64,000 bases of DNA. It comes from Desulfoscipio sp. XC116 (GTDB lineage: Bacteria; Bacillota; Desulfotomaculia; Desulfotomaculales; Desulfallaceae). The stretch covers positions 1,178,001 through 1,242,000 of the forward strand of contig NZ_CP156660.1 of NCBI RefSeq assembly GCF_039851975.1, given 5' to 3'. The notes under the pieces are model-generated. The model searched no databases and had not been told where the DNA came from. It saw only the letters and a list, made by a program, of their open reading frames with translations. This document shows positions 42,601 to 51,055 of this stretch, piece by piece (within the stretch, counting starts at the first letter, position 1; each line of letters opens with the position of its first letter). The position numbers were made by a program, and so were the translations under genes.

Positions 42601-43706
42601 TGCCCGTTCCCTCCCCGTTTTCTAAGCAATGCAATGACCAGCAGGGTCAGCGGTATGCCCAATTCAAAAGTTAACAGTGAGTAAGGCGGCCACACGTAGC
42701 CGATAAAATGCGTTACTTCCAGCATATTTTCGGCTACGGCTATGGAAAGGGCGACCAGTATTACTCCCACGGGCAGTACCAGTGGCCGGTAGTCTTTAAG
42801 GGCCAGCCATTGGGTGCAGCCCAGTACTATAGCATAATAAAAGACGGAAATTTTTAACAAACCACCGGTTATCCAAATAGCCATGATTAACGGTTCCGGG
42901 CGTTCGATGAAATTGGCTATATTAATCACCCGGGCGGTATTTAGCACGGGAAAAGTCATATTGCTGATGGCGGGGCCAAAGGTGGCCACAGTGGCTAATG
43001 CCAGCAGCGTAAAAAACAGTCCCACCAGGGATACGGTGGCAACAGCAATGCGCCTGGCTTGTCCGGGTTGTGCCAGAAAGGGGATTAACATGGCAAAGGT
43101 GCTTATTTCACCTATCCAGGCCCAGGGAGCGACGCTGCCCTTAAATATTTCCAGCGCACTGGATTCAAGAACCGGCAGGAACCGTTCTATCCTCATCTCC
43201 GGCAGGGCCAGCAGAAATATCAATATTACTGATATAATTATTAGCGGCAAAAAAATCTGGTTTACTCTGGCCAGCACTTCCAAGCCTTTTTTTACTGTAT
43301 AGGCGGCCAGAATCGTTCCTAATATGTTAATAACGATCAGGGGAGTCTCGGGCATGATAGCATCTGCCAGAAAGCTGCTATATTCTCTGATCATTACCGA
43401 GCAGATTTGGATAAACCATAGCAAATATAATAAACTAAGCAGCTTACCGGGCCATTTGCCCAGTATATCCTCCGTATATTGCACAATTGTTTTGCTTGGA
43501 AATAAAGTACCCAACCTGGCTGTGATCCCGGCAATGGGCAGTGCCAGCAGCATGGCCAGCAGCATGGACAGCCAGGCGTCCTGCCGTGCATGCGCGGCGG
43601 CGATAGCTGGGGCGCCAAGCATTGCCGTGGCGATAATCATGGTGATATTTAATAAAACCGCCTGCCCGCCGCTAATTCGGCCTCTTTCCGGCAACTGCCT
43701 CACCAC
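42597..43706 (-). CDS. Spore germinant receptor B subunit 2 (GerB family permease)
   Basis: A 369-residue protein with ten predicted helices. GRISGGQAVLLNITMIIATA, TLFPSKTIVQYTEDILGKWPG and VLNTARVINIANFIERPEPL follow the GerB family. A GTG start adjoins the A subunit stop. Ligand not predictable. Confidence 0.9.
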   Translation of the reverse strand: MVRQLPERGRISGGQAVLLNITMIIATAMLGAPAIAAAHARQDAWLSMLLAMLLALPIAGITARLGTLFPSKTIVQYTEDILGKWPGKLLSLLYLLWFIQICSVMIREYSSFLADAIMPETPLIVINILGTILAAYTVKKGLEVLARVNQIFLPLIIISVILIFLLALPEMRIERFLPVLESSALEIFKGSVAPWAWIGEISTFAMLIPFLAQPGQARRIAVATVSLVGLFFTLLALATVATFGPAISNMTFPVLNTARVINIANFIERPEPLIMAIWITGGLLKISVFYYAIVLGCTQWLALKDYRPLVLPVGVILVALSIAVAENMLEVTHFIGYVWPPYSLLTFELGIPLTLLVIALLRKRGGNGH

Positions 43707-45347
43707 CTATTCATTATCCGGCTGCGGAGGACGTGGCTGCATGCCCGGTGCCTCCCGCTGCGGGTTTTTTTGGCCGATCAAATGCGGGCGTTTGTGCATG
43801 GCCCACCAGGGTACCCGTATTGCCGAATCCTTTAAATCCTGTGTGATAACAGGACTCAACGGTGCCAGATAGGGAACGCCGAAGGAACGTAAACTGGCCA
43901 TGTGCACCACCAGGGCAATGATACATCCAATTATGCCGAACAAACCGAATGAGGCGGCCAGGAACATCATGGGAAATCTTAGCAGGCGAAAGCTGATACT
44001 GCCGCTGTAGTAAACAGTGAAGGAGGCCATAGCCGTTAAAGCCACAACGATAATGGTGGCTCCGGCCACCAGCCCGGCCTGCACTGCGGCCTGGCCGATA
44101 ATTAGCGCGGCTACGATGCTCACTGCCTGGCCAACGTCTCTGGGCAATCGGATGCCGGCTTCCCGGATAATTTCAAAGGCCAACTCCATTAACAAAGCTT
44201 CCACAAACACCGGGAACGGCACTGCTTCCCGCTGAGCCGCGATACTTAAAAGCAGTGGTGTGGGCAGCATTTCGTGATGAAATGAAATAATGGCTATATA
44301 AAGAGAAGGCAGTGTCAGAGCGAGTATCAGGCTGATGATCCGCAGCAGCCGTACTCCGGACATAAAAAATGATTGTTCGTAATAATCTTCCGGAGACTGG
44401 ATAGCTTCTATGAATAAGTAGGGTGCCACCAACACCATTGGCGTGCCGTCCACCATGATGGCCACACGGCCTTCCAATAAATGAGCGGCCACCCGGTCGG
44501 GGCGGTCGGTGTGTGAAAGAGTGGGGAATATAGAATAGGGGTTATCTCGAATCAGCTCCTCTATATAACCCGATTCCAGCACCGCGTCAATTTTAATGCC
44601 CGACAGCCTTTTTTTTACCTCCTGTACCAGTCCCTCATTGACAATATTTTTAATGTATATAACCGCTATATCGGTTTTAGTTATTTCCCCCAACTGCAGC
44701 ATTTCGATTTTCAGGTTCTGATTTTTTATTTTGCGCCTGAGCATGGAAGTGTTGGTGCGAAGTGTTTCTACAAATGATTCCCGGGGGCCTCGCACCACCG
44801 TCTCGGTTTTGGAGTCTTCAATGGAGCGGGCCGCCCAGCCCCGGCTGCCGACAATTAGCGCATCAGCATGCCCGTCCACCAGTAACACGCTGTCTCCGGA
44901 TAAAATAGCGTTAAGGACGTTGTCCAGCTCCGGACTATCCTGAAGCTGATGCGCGCAAAGGCCGTGCATTTTAATGTAGTGCCAGGCGTTGTCCTTGGTA
45001 ATGGCAGCCCTATCCGTGGCCGCCGGCGCTTCCAGAGACAGGGTCCGCATAATCTGGTTGCTGATTAGATCTTTATCGGCCAAACCGTCAATATAGATTA
45101 AAGCAAGTTTTATTTGCTCTTGCCGGGCAAATAAAAATTCCCGAAAAACTACATCAGTACAGTCATGGAAAATTTCTTTCAGGCCGCGTAGATTATCTTC
45201 TATATCGCTGCTCAAAGTCCGGCTTTGGGAAGCATGACCGGGGTAGTTGGGGTCCTGGCCGTTGGGGCTGCTTCCGGACTTACCGGGCTTTTGGGCCGGA
45301 GCCTTTAAACGGCGGGGTCGCCTGAATTTACTAAAAAAAGCTGCCAT
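43707..45347 (-). CDS. Spore germinant receptor A subunit 2 (GerA family)
   Basis: A 546-residue protein, about 100 residues shorter than the A subunit of operon 1 because its basic N-terminal tail is only about 45 residues. The GerA N domain (AILSGDSVLLVDGHADALIV, GPRESFVETLRTNTSMLRRK, DRPDRVAAHLLEGRVAIMVD) and membrane domain (EALLMELAFEIIREAGIRLP) are complete. It heads a minus-strand operon A-B-C-D. CAAGGAG precedes the ATG. Confidence 0.92.
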   Translation of the reverse strand: MAAFFSKFRRPRRLKAPAQKPGKSGSSPNGQDPNYPGHASQSRTLSSDIEDNLRGLKEIFHDCTDVVFREFLFARQEQIKLALIYIDGLADKDLISNQIMRTLSLEAPAATDRAAITKDNAWHYIKMHGLCAHQLQDSPELDNVLNAILSGDSVLLVDGHADALIVGSRGWAARSIEDSKTETVVRGPRESFVETLRTNTSMLRRKIKNQNLKIEMLQLGEITKTDIAVIYIKNIVNEGLVQEVKKRLSGIKIDAVLESGYIEELIRDNPYSIFPTLSHTDRPDRVAAHLLEGRVAIMVDGTPMVLVAPYLFIEAIQSPEDYYEQSFFMSGVRLLRIISLILALTLPSLYIAIISFHHEMLPTPLLLSIAAQREAVPFPVFVEALLMELAFEIIREAGIRLPRDVGQAVSIVAALIIGQAAVQAGLVAGATIIVVALTAMASFTVYYSGSISFRLLRFPMMFLAASFGLFGIIGCIIALVVHMASLRSFGVPYLAPLSPVITQDLKDSAIRVPWWAMHKRPHLIGQKNPQREAPGMQPRPPQPDNE

Positions 45348-45410
45348 ATGACAACTCCTTGTATTTGGTTTTATTAGTCTATAGCATTATTTTGTGCGGT
45401 AGATGGTTTT

Positions 45411-45430
45411 TTATGAATTTTGTTTCATAA
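45411..45430. promoter_or_regulatory. Inverted repeat upstream of the hydrogenase genes
   Basis: TTATGAA, 6 nt, TTCATAA. It lies in the region shared by the divergent ger operon 2 and the hydrogenase genes. The pattern is loosely like redox or Rex-type operators (TTGTGAA/TTCACAA), but the spacing differs, so no regulator is assigned. Confidence 0.3.
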
Positions 45431-45545
45431 ATTGCCACCTTTGTTTTTGAGGCGAGATCCATCATGTTTTGGCAGAAATAGCAGTGAATGTGCCTATGAA
45501 TGGTGTGACACATATTTTAAACTTTTCCGGGAAAGATTGTTTTAG

Positions 45546-46685
45546 GTGCTGCAGATGATTGAAATAAATAAATTTAAAAGCATAATCAACAAAGGTGGCT
45601 TGGCAGCTTCTGAAGCCACCAACCAACTAGTAGGCAGTTTGCTTGCCGGAGATAAAAAAAAGCATCCTCCGGTGCTCTGGCTGGGTACCAATACCTGTGC
45701 GGGGGACAGCATATCTTTTTTAAATTCTCTCGACCCGGGATACCGGGCGATTATTACGGACTTAATTGATTTTCGTTATAACCATTTTGTCATGTCCGCC
45801 GAGGGGGATATGGCTACGGGTGTACTGCAGGATATCCTGGCTAAGTTTGCGGGCGAATACATATTAATTGTGGAAGGTACCGTGCCAACCCGATCCAATG
45901 GGCTTTATTGTGTGCTCGGTCAACGCAGCGGGGAGCCATATACCGCCCTGGCGGCGGTGCGGGAACTGGGCATGGCGGCGGGACATGTGGTGGCAGTAGG
46001 CACCTGCGCCGCCTTTGGGGGGCCTTATGCCGCTCAACCCAACCCTTCGGGGGGTAAAAGTGTTCAAGAAGTATTAAACCGTAAGGTTATTAATGTGCCG
46101 GGTTGTCCGGTAAACCCGGGCTGGATTGTTGGTACCCTGGCCCACCTGGTGTGGTATGGTGAGCCTGAGCTGGATAAGTATAACCGCCCCACGTTGTTTT
46201 ACGGGGAAACCATTCACAACTTGTGCCAGCGCCGGCATTATTTCGACAGCGGTATATTTGCCAGCCAACCGGGGGAGCCCTGGTGCATGTACAAGGTTGG
46301 CTGCAAAGGCCCGGTAACCTTTGCGGACTGTCCGTACCGCCAGTGGAACGGGGAGCATATCAACTGGCCCGTTAAGGCCAATACCCCATGCATAGGTTGT
46401 GTAAGCCCCGAGTTTCCGGAGCACACTATGCCCTTCTTTGAACACCTGCCGGATATTCATTTGCCCGGCATTACCGTGAACGCCAATCGCATTGGAGCTG
46501 TCACAGGTACGCTGACAGCTTTGGGTATCGGCAGTCATTTGGCGGTCAGCATTATCAAGGGGCGGTTGCCCAAGACTGTCAAAATAGGTTTGGCTCCTTC
46601 CAAACCGGGTCTGGAGGTGTTGCAGACCACACCGGTGCAAGTGTTGGTGGATAGTATAAAAAAAAAGCTGAAGAAAAAGCACTAA
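45546..46685 (+). CDS. [NiFe] hydrogenase small subunit (unusual proximal-cluster ligand set)
   Basis: A 379-residue small subunit. Proximal cluster region: NTCAGDSIS, with Cys51 but Asp54 where the second Cys is normal, then Cys154 (VGTCAAFGG) and Cys187 (VPGCPVNP). Distal cluster ligands: His223 and Cys226 (IHNLC), Cys246 and Cys252. Medial cluster: Cys261, Cys281 and Cys284. No Tat signal (RRxFxK) precedes the fold; the N-terminus is a 40-residue polar helix region. An Asp ligand at this place is known, to my knowledge, from actinobacterial-type oxygen-insensitive hydrogenases. GTG 45546 or ATG 45555 is the start; neither has a strong ribosome site. The large subunit follows after 99 nt. 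Confidence 0.92.
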   Translation: MLQMIEINKFKSIINKGGLAASEATNQLVGSLLAGDKKKHPPVLWLGTNTCAGDSISFLNSLDPGYRAIITDLIDFRYNHFVMSAEGDMATGVLQDILAKFAGEYILIVEGTVPTRSNGLYCVLGQRSGEPYTALAAVRELGMAAGHVVAVGTCAAFGGPYAAQPNPSGGKSVQEVLNRKVINVPGCPVNPGWIVGTLAHLVWYGEPELDKYNRPTLFYGETIHNLCQRRHYFDSGIFASQPGEPWCMYKVGCKGPVTFADCPYRQWNGEHINWPVKANTPCIGCVSPEFPEHTMPFFEHLPDIHLPGITVNANRIGAVTGTLTALGIGSHLAVSIIKGRLPKTVKIGLAPSKPGLEVLQTTPVQVLVDSIKKKLKKKH

Positions 46686-46784
46686 TGATTCAATGTTTTT
46701 TGAAGCTAAGACGATAATTGAAATGGTTAATACAGCTGTATTCATTGCACCAAGTTTTCTCCTCATATAAGGAGTGCCGGACAT

Positions 46785-48233
46785 TTGAAAAAGATTACTA
46801 TTAACCCGGTGACCCGGGCCAACAGTCCCTTTATGGTGGAAGCTGTGATATCTCAAGGAAAAGTGGTGGAAGCCAGGTGCAGCGTGCAGTTTTTCCGGGG
46901 CTTTGAACTGATCTTGCGGGATCGGGACCCCAGGGACGCCAGTTATCTTACCGAGCGGGTGTGCGGTATCTGCTCGTCCGCCCACGGCACGGCGGCGGCT
47001 TATGCTCTGGAGGACGCCGCCGGGGTGCGTCCGCCCCATAACGGTAATGTATTGCGCAATTTAATACTGGGTGCGGATCTGCTGCAAAACCATATTCGAC
47101 ATTTTTATTTGTTAAGCTTGCCCGATTACGTGCGGGGACCCGATATGCATCCTTTTGTGCCCGGTTACAGCAAGGACTTCAGGCTTGCGGGGCGGGACAA
47201 CGAGGCTATGCTGCAAAATTATTATGAAGCACTGGAGATGGCCCGATTGGCTCATGAAATGGTGGCTCTGTTCGGTGCTAAAGCGCCTTTTCCCCACAGT
47301 ATTCTGGCTGGAGGCAGCACTGTGGCACCTACGGCGGATGTAGTGCTGAATTTTCGTTCAAAATTAAAAAAAATTAATGATTTTATTGCTAACCGGATGA
47401 TTGTTGATGTTCACACCCTGGCCGAGGTCTATGCCGATTACTATACAATCGGCGGACGTACTGCCGACATGCTTGTATTTGGCATTTTCCCCCGGGATCA
47501 AGATGATCGTGCAAGGTATTTCTCTTGCGGGGCGCTGCTGGAAGGGCAGGTGCATCAAGTAAACGCGCAGGCTATCAATGAGGATCTAAGTCACGCCTGG
47601 TATGAGCATAGCACCGCGGCTAACGATGGGGGAATAGGCGCCGAAAAGATCCCTAATAATAAAGGTATGCTCAATGAACAAACGGCACCCAATCGTGAGA
47701 AGAAAGGGGCCTATTCCTGGGTAAAAGCGCCCCGTTACAACGGCCGGGCGGTGGAGGGAGGCCCCCTGGCCCGGCTCTGGATAAGCGGTGACTATCGACA
47801 TGGTGTATCTACAATGGATCGGATAATGGCCCGGGTGCTGGAGACCCAAAAGGTGGGGCAATTAATGGCGGGGTGGCTGGAGGAACTGCGCCCTGGGGAA
47901 CCGGTATACAAACCATTTAAAGTGCCCCATGAGGCAATCGGAGTGGGATTGACCGGCGCTATGCGCGGCCCGCTGGGACACTGGCTGCGTATTGAAAAGG
48001 GGCGCATTGCCGATTACCGAATCATCACTCCCACAGCGTGGAATATGTCCCCCCGGGATGCGGAAGGACAGCCCGGGCCGATGGAACAGTCTCTTTTGAA
48101 CACTCCGGTGGCGGATGAAAACGAGCCCATAGAAATCAGCCGGGTGGTGCGTTCTTTCGACCCCTGCTCGGCCTGTGCCACCCATGTGATAGCACCGGGC
48201 AAATCATTGCGGGAATTTATAATATCTGTGTGA
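46785..48233 (+). CDS. [NiFe] hydrogenase large subunit (RIEGH motif lost)
   Basis: A 482-residue catalytic subunit. The L1 motif ERVCGICSSAH and L2 motif DPCSACATH supply the four Ni-Fe cysteines. After the L2 His come 15 residues (VIAPGKSLREFIISV), the peptide a maturation protease removes. At the N-terminus the usual TRIEGH reads TRANSP (residues 10-15), so the conserved proton-transfer glutamate is replaced by Asn13. Length is shorter than typical membrane-bound group 1 enzymes (about 560). TTG start at 46785 with AAGGAG upstream. The active site is otherwise complete, so activity is likely but proton routing may differ. Confidence 0.93.
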   Translation: MKKITINPVTRANSPFMVEAVISQGKVVEARCSVQFFRGFELILRDRDPRDASYLTERVCGICSSAHGTAAAYALEDAAGVRPPHNGNVLRNLILGADLLQNHIRHFYLLSLPDYVRGPDMHPFVPGYSKDFRLAGRDNEAMLQNYYEALEMARLAHEMVALFGAKAPFPHSILAGGSTVAPTADVVLNFRSKLKKINDFIANRMIVDVHTLAEVYADYYTIGGRTADMLVFGIFPRDQDDRARYFSCGALLEGQVHQVNAQAINEDLSHAWYEHSTAANDGGIGAEKIPNNKGMLNEQTAPNREKKGAYSWVKAPRYNGRAVEGGPLARLWISGDYRHGVSTMDRIMARVLETQKVGQLMAGWLEELRPGEPVYKPFKVPHEAIGVGLTGAMRGPLGHWLRIEKGRIADYRIITPTAWNMSPRDAEGQPGPMEQSLLNTPVADENEPIEISRVVRSFDPCSACATHVIAPGKSLREFIISV

Positions 48234-48252
48234 TCCGGCTGCAGACATAAAG

Positions 48253-48293
48253 CAGCGCCGAGGAACCTTATCTATAAGGGATCTCAGGCGCTG
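48253..48293. terminator. Bidirectional terminator after the hydrogenase genes
   Basis: CAGCGCC (48253-48259) pairs with GGCGCTG (48287-48293), and an inner CCTTAT/ATAAGG stem extends it. TTGTTCTTT follows on the plus strand. It separates the convergent hydrogenase and thiamine-binding genes. Confidence 0.7.
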
Positions 48294-48307
48294 TTGTTCT
48301 TTGCGGG

Positions 48308-48544
48308 CTAAACCGCCGAGTTGGATATAGTCACTACCATGTTGACTTCGTTTTGAGCTCCGGCCCGGTTAAATAAATCTCTTAAACCGGCCCATACTTC
48401 CTCATCCGTACCCTGTAGCCGGGTAGACATGGAACCCACCTGGGTCTGTAAGTCATGCTGTCTCAGTGTGTCCAGTGAACTGTTGATAATCCGGCTGGCG
48501 TTAGTGGTTTTCTGCGGGTAGAGAGACACTTCAGCGGTTAACAT
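48308..48544 (-). CDS. MTH1187/YkoF-type thiamine-binding protein (DUF77)
   Basis: A 78-residue ferredoxin-like-fold protein: the start TAEVSLYPQKTTNASRIINS, a middle TQVGSMSTRLQGTDEEVWAG and the end EVNMVVTISN match the MTH1187/YkoF family, members of which bind thiamine-like molecules. AACGGAGGGAAAG precedes the ATG. It stands alone, opposite to its neighbours, inside the hydrogenase region. Confidence 0.8.
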   Translation of the reverse strand: MLTAEVSLYPQKTTNASRIINSSLDTLRQHDLQTQVGSMSTRLQGTDEEVWAGLRDLFNRAGAQNEVNMVVTISNSAV

Positions 48545-48857
48545 TGCTTTCCCTCCGTTTAGAATATATTTCTTAGAGACTATATAAAGCTATACCCCGG
48601 TATGCTGCAAATTATTTGATTAAATTCCAGGACTCCTACTTCTACTTCTATAAGTGGGAGTCCCTTCAATTGGGGTAGAATCCCTATCTGAAGCCCCGAT
48701 GTTCAGCTTTAGCTGAACGAGTACATTTGGTAGAATTTCCACAACTTATTTTTAAGTCCTCCTGCCATACTATATATGAATCTGGCTTGCTCGAACCAGT
48801 AAGCTTGGTTTAGCTAATCTTTAACTTTAACACACGGGTACCGGGGGGAGGAGGTAA
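48545..48857. other. Intergenic region with IS605-type end element
   Basis: Holds the repeat element at 48632-48725. The remainder carries the promoter side of the L,D-transpeptidase gene; GGGGGGAGGAGG lies directly before its ATG. No small gene seen. Confidence 0.5.
48632..48725 (+). mobile_element. IS200/IS605-type right-end element, copy 1 (orphan)
   Basis: About 94 nt beginning ACTCCTACTTCTACTTC, with TATAAGTGGGAGT, GGGGTAGAATCCCTATCTGA, CCCCGATGTTCAGCTTTAGC and TGAACGAGT near the end. Hairpins AGTCC/GGGAGT and GTTCAGC-TTTA-GCTGAAC are visible. This resembles the transcribed right end (guide-RNA scaffold) of TnpB-type IS605 elements, but no tnpA or tnpB is nearby. A second copy lies at 56684-56784. 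Confidence 0.5.
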
Positions 48858-49709
48858 ATGAAATATTTATCTAAATCGGTATTAACAGCAATAGCCGTTT
48901 TGTTTATTCTTGGCAGCTTGGATTATAAACAAAATAGACAACAAAAACCAATCCCTCAAAGCAATCTTCCTATAGCACAACAGCCCGTTCAGCCGGGTGA
49001 AGGTAAACAAAAGGCTTCCCCGGCCCCCGAAGATGCCGAGTCCGGGCATGTTATATTTGAGAATGACAGGGTAACGGTCTGCCGTTTAAGCCATGCATCC
49101 GATATTATTAATAGGCTGACGGGACAAACTATAAGAGTAAACCATGTCGGTGCGGTATACAATATTTGTGGCAAGCTGGCCGGTGCGACCCCATTGGTGG
49201 GGTATGCTATAGCGGAGGGTATTAAGCTGGTTGGCAGTGACCAAATAACCGTCATTGGCATTGAGCCGGCGTTTGAAGTGCTGGCTGTCTATCCCAATCC
49301 CCGCACTGGACGGGATAGGATTATTATCAATAAGGGAACCAATACTTTATATTTATACAAAAAGGGCGAGCTGTATAAAAGTTATCCGGTAGCTACCGGA
49401 AAAGATCCGCTTTATACACCTGAGGGTGTTTTTAAAATAGCTAATAAGATTGAGGACCACGGCCGGGAGTTAAAGCCACAGTTGGGTGAACGCTGGATGG
49501 GCCTTGCCGTGCCTTTTGCACAGGATAACCGGGCCGAAAAAGACGCCAGGGCACCGGTGGGCAGCAAGTACGGCATTCATGGCACCGATGATCCGGAATC
49601 CATTGGTAAGAAAGCTTCGGGTGGGTGCATCAGGATGGACAATGGGCAGATTGCCGAGCTTTTTAAGCTGGTTGAGGTAAATACAACCGTGGAGATCAGG
49701 CAGCATTAG
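48858..49709 (+). CDS. L,D-transpeptidase (YkuD family)
   Basis: A 283-residue exported protein: N-terminal membrane segment at residues 6-20, a linker, a region with NRLTGQTIRVNHVGAVYNIC of unknown type, and a C-terminal YkuD domain (about residues 150-280). Catalytic motifs are GIHGTDDPESIGKKASGGCI with the nucleophile Cys in SGGCIRM. It would cross-link peptidoglycan, possibly in the spore cortex. GGAGGAGG precedes the ATG. Confidence 0.88.
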   Translation: MKYLSKSVLTAIAVLFILGSLDYKQNRQQKPIPQSNLPIAQQPVQPGEGKQKASPAPEDAESGHVIFENDRVTVCRLSHASDIINRLTGQTIRVNHVGAVYNICGKLAGATPLVGYAIAEGIKLVGSDQITVIGIEPAFEVLAVYPNPRTGRDRIIINKGTNTLYLYKKGELYKSYPVATGKDPLYTPEGVFKIANKIEDHGRELKPQLGERWMGLAVPFAQDNRAEKDARAPVGSKYGIHGTDDPESIGKKASGGCIRMDNGQIAELFKLVEVNTTVEIRQH

Positions 49710-49843
49710 GTATATAGACTGGATAAAAAATCAGGTCCGTCCGCTGCGCGGCTGTTTATTTTGTCAATCTCAGGCAAACAAGTTTAAACCGAAAGGAGTG
49801 CAAGCCCGGTTATAGGGATATTGATTTTTTATTCCCAGTTTAA

Positions 49844-49865
49844 CCGGCTGCTTATAAGCAGCCGG
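49844..49865. repeat. 22-bp perfect palindrome
   Basis: CCGGCTGCTTA (49844-49854) followed by its exact reverse complement to 49865. Thirty bases upstream of the ferritin-like gene. No T-run follows; could be an operator or cruciform site. Confidence 0.5.
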
Positions 49866-49894
49866 CAAATCATGTTAAATGGCCGGGATAGCAA

Positions 49895-50338
49895 ATGGAC
49901 GATAAGACAATTATAGCTAAATTAAACTGGTTTTACAGCCTGGAGCTGAACCAGGTGGATTTATACACAGCCCAGGCCCATGCGGTGGAGGACATTTACC
50001 TGGCGAAAACATTTGCCCGCATAGCAATGATTGAGCAGCAGCACGTGGATAACTTGGCCGAGGAGATTAAAAGAAGAGGGGAAATGCCCACCAGTCTGGG
50101 GGATGTTATTTCACCCCTGCTTGGAAAAGCCGCCGGTACATTAAGTGGCCTGCTGGGACCCAAAATGATGTTTAAAATGGATATCACCTTGGAGGAGAAG
50201 GCCATGCAGGATTATAAAAATATGATCATGCATGTAGGAAACGACAAGCACCTGTTCGATGTCTTATGGGATAATCTGATTGACGAGGATCTGCATACCG
50301 CCTGGTTTGCCAATAAATTAAAGGAGTTTGAAGATTAA
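49895..50338 (+). CDS. Ferritin-like di-iron domain protein
   Basis: A 147-residue four-helix protein with two half-sites: WFYSLELNQVDLYTAQAHAV then IAMIEQQHVDNLAEEIK (ExxH), and EEKAMQDYKNMIMHVGND then DEDLHTAWFANKL (ExxH-like DEDLH). This is the ferritin-like/rubrerythrin-type pattern without a rubredoxin domain. It lies within the hydrogenase locus and may handle iron or reactive oxygen; no reaction can be named. Confidence 0.75.
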   Translation: MDDKTIIAKLNWFYSLELNQVDLYTAQAHAVEDIYLAKTFARIAMIEQQHVDNLAEEIKRRGEMPTSLGDVISPLLGKAAGTLSGLLGPKMMFKMDITLEEKAMQDYKNMIMHVGNDKHLFDVLWDNLIDEDLHTAWFANKLKEFED

Positions 50339-50422
50339 AAGCCCGGTTAAGAAAAGGTTTAGGTGCGATTAAATCACCAACTATGCTAAAATACAGGGCA
50401 CATAATAGATCATAGTGGAGCG

Positions 50423-51049
50423 ATGGGTATGAAATTTACTAATAATCTATTAGGATTAAGAATAAAGGCTGTTAATACCCTCCGTCACAACCGGATTACC
50501 AGGGCTTTGCACTGGGTGCTGGCACCGTCTTTCTTTTTGCTGGCGGCCAGTGGTTTTTATATTCATAAACCCGGAGGTGTCCGTTGCTTTCGCAGTATGG
50601 ATGCCGCTAGGAAAGTGCATTTTGCCGCCCAGTATTTCTTTGGCTTTTATTTTTTATCCCGGGCATATTATGCCGTGGTCAGTCGTGACTATCGGAAGCT
50701 TTTCCCCGGCTCCGATGATATAGCTACAGCTTCCGGGTTTGCCGCTTATGAATTGTTTTTAAAGAAAAAAGAGCCCAAGTATCCCAAATATAATCCCGGG
50801 CAAAAGCTGCTGTTTTCTCAAATGGCCATATTATTTATAACACAGCTGTTTACCGGGGCCGCTCTTTATTCCTCGGGCAAACTGCAGGTATTAACCCGCT
50901 TTTTCGGAGGGCTGCATAATACCCGCCTGGTGCACTACTTGGCTGCGGTGGCCTTAACCGGCACGGTTTCGGGACATATGTATTTTGCCTTTACCGACAG
51001 TCTGGAAAAACTTAAGTCAATTATTACAGGTTATTTTAGACCTAAATAA
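50423..51049 (+). CDS. Cytochrome b subunit of hydrogenase (cytochrome b561-like)
   Basis: A 208-residue membrane protein with four predicted helices. His in ITRALHWVLAPSFFLL, KVHFAAQYFFGFYFL, NTRLVHYLAAVAL and SGHMYFAFTD are the likely haem b ligands, as in HyaC-type subunits. A 30-residue soluble N-terminus (KFTNNLLGLRIKAVNTLRHN) leads in. It probably passes electrons between quinone and the hydrogenase small subunit. The maturation protease follows 6 nt after its stop. Confidence 0.85.
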   Translation: MGMKFTNNLLGLRIKAVNTLRHNRITRALHWVLAPSFFLLAASGFYIHKPGGVRCFRSMDAARKVHFAAQYFFGFYFLSRAYYAVVSRDYRKLFPGSDDIATASGFAAYELFLKKKEPKYPKYNPGQKLLFSQMAILFITQLFTGAALYSSGKLQVLTRFFGGLHNTRLVHYLAAVALTGTVSGHMYFAFTDSLEKLKSIITGYFRPK

Positions 51050-51055
51050 CAATTT

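Noticed and set aside
45411-45430. Inverted repeat as a Rex or Crp/Fnr operator
   Set aside because: Half-sites and spacing differ from those consensus sequences; no regulator assigned.
46074-47039. 321-codon open frame on the minus strand
   Set aside because: Lies antisense to both hydrogenase subunits, has no ribosome site and His/Arg/Gly-rich composition typical of shadow frames in GC-rich genes.
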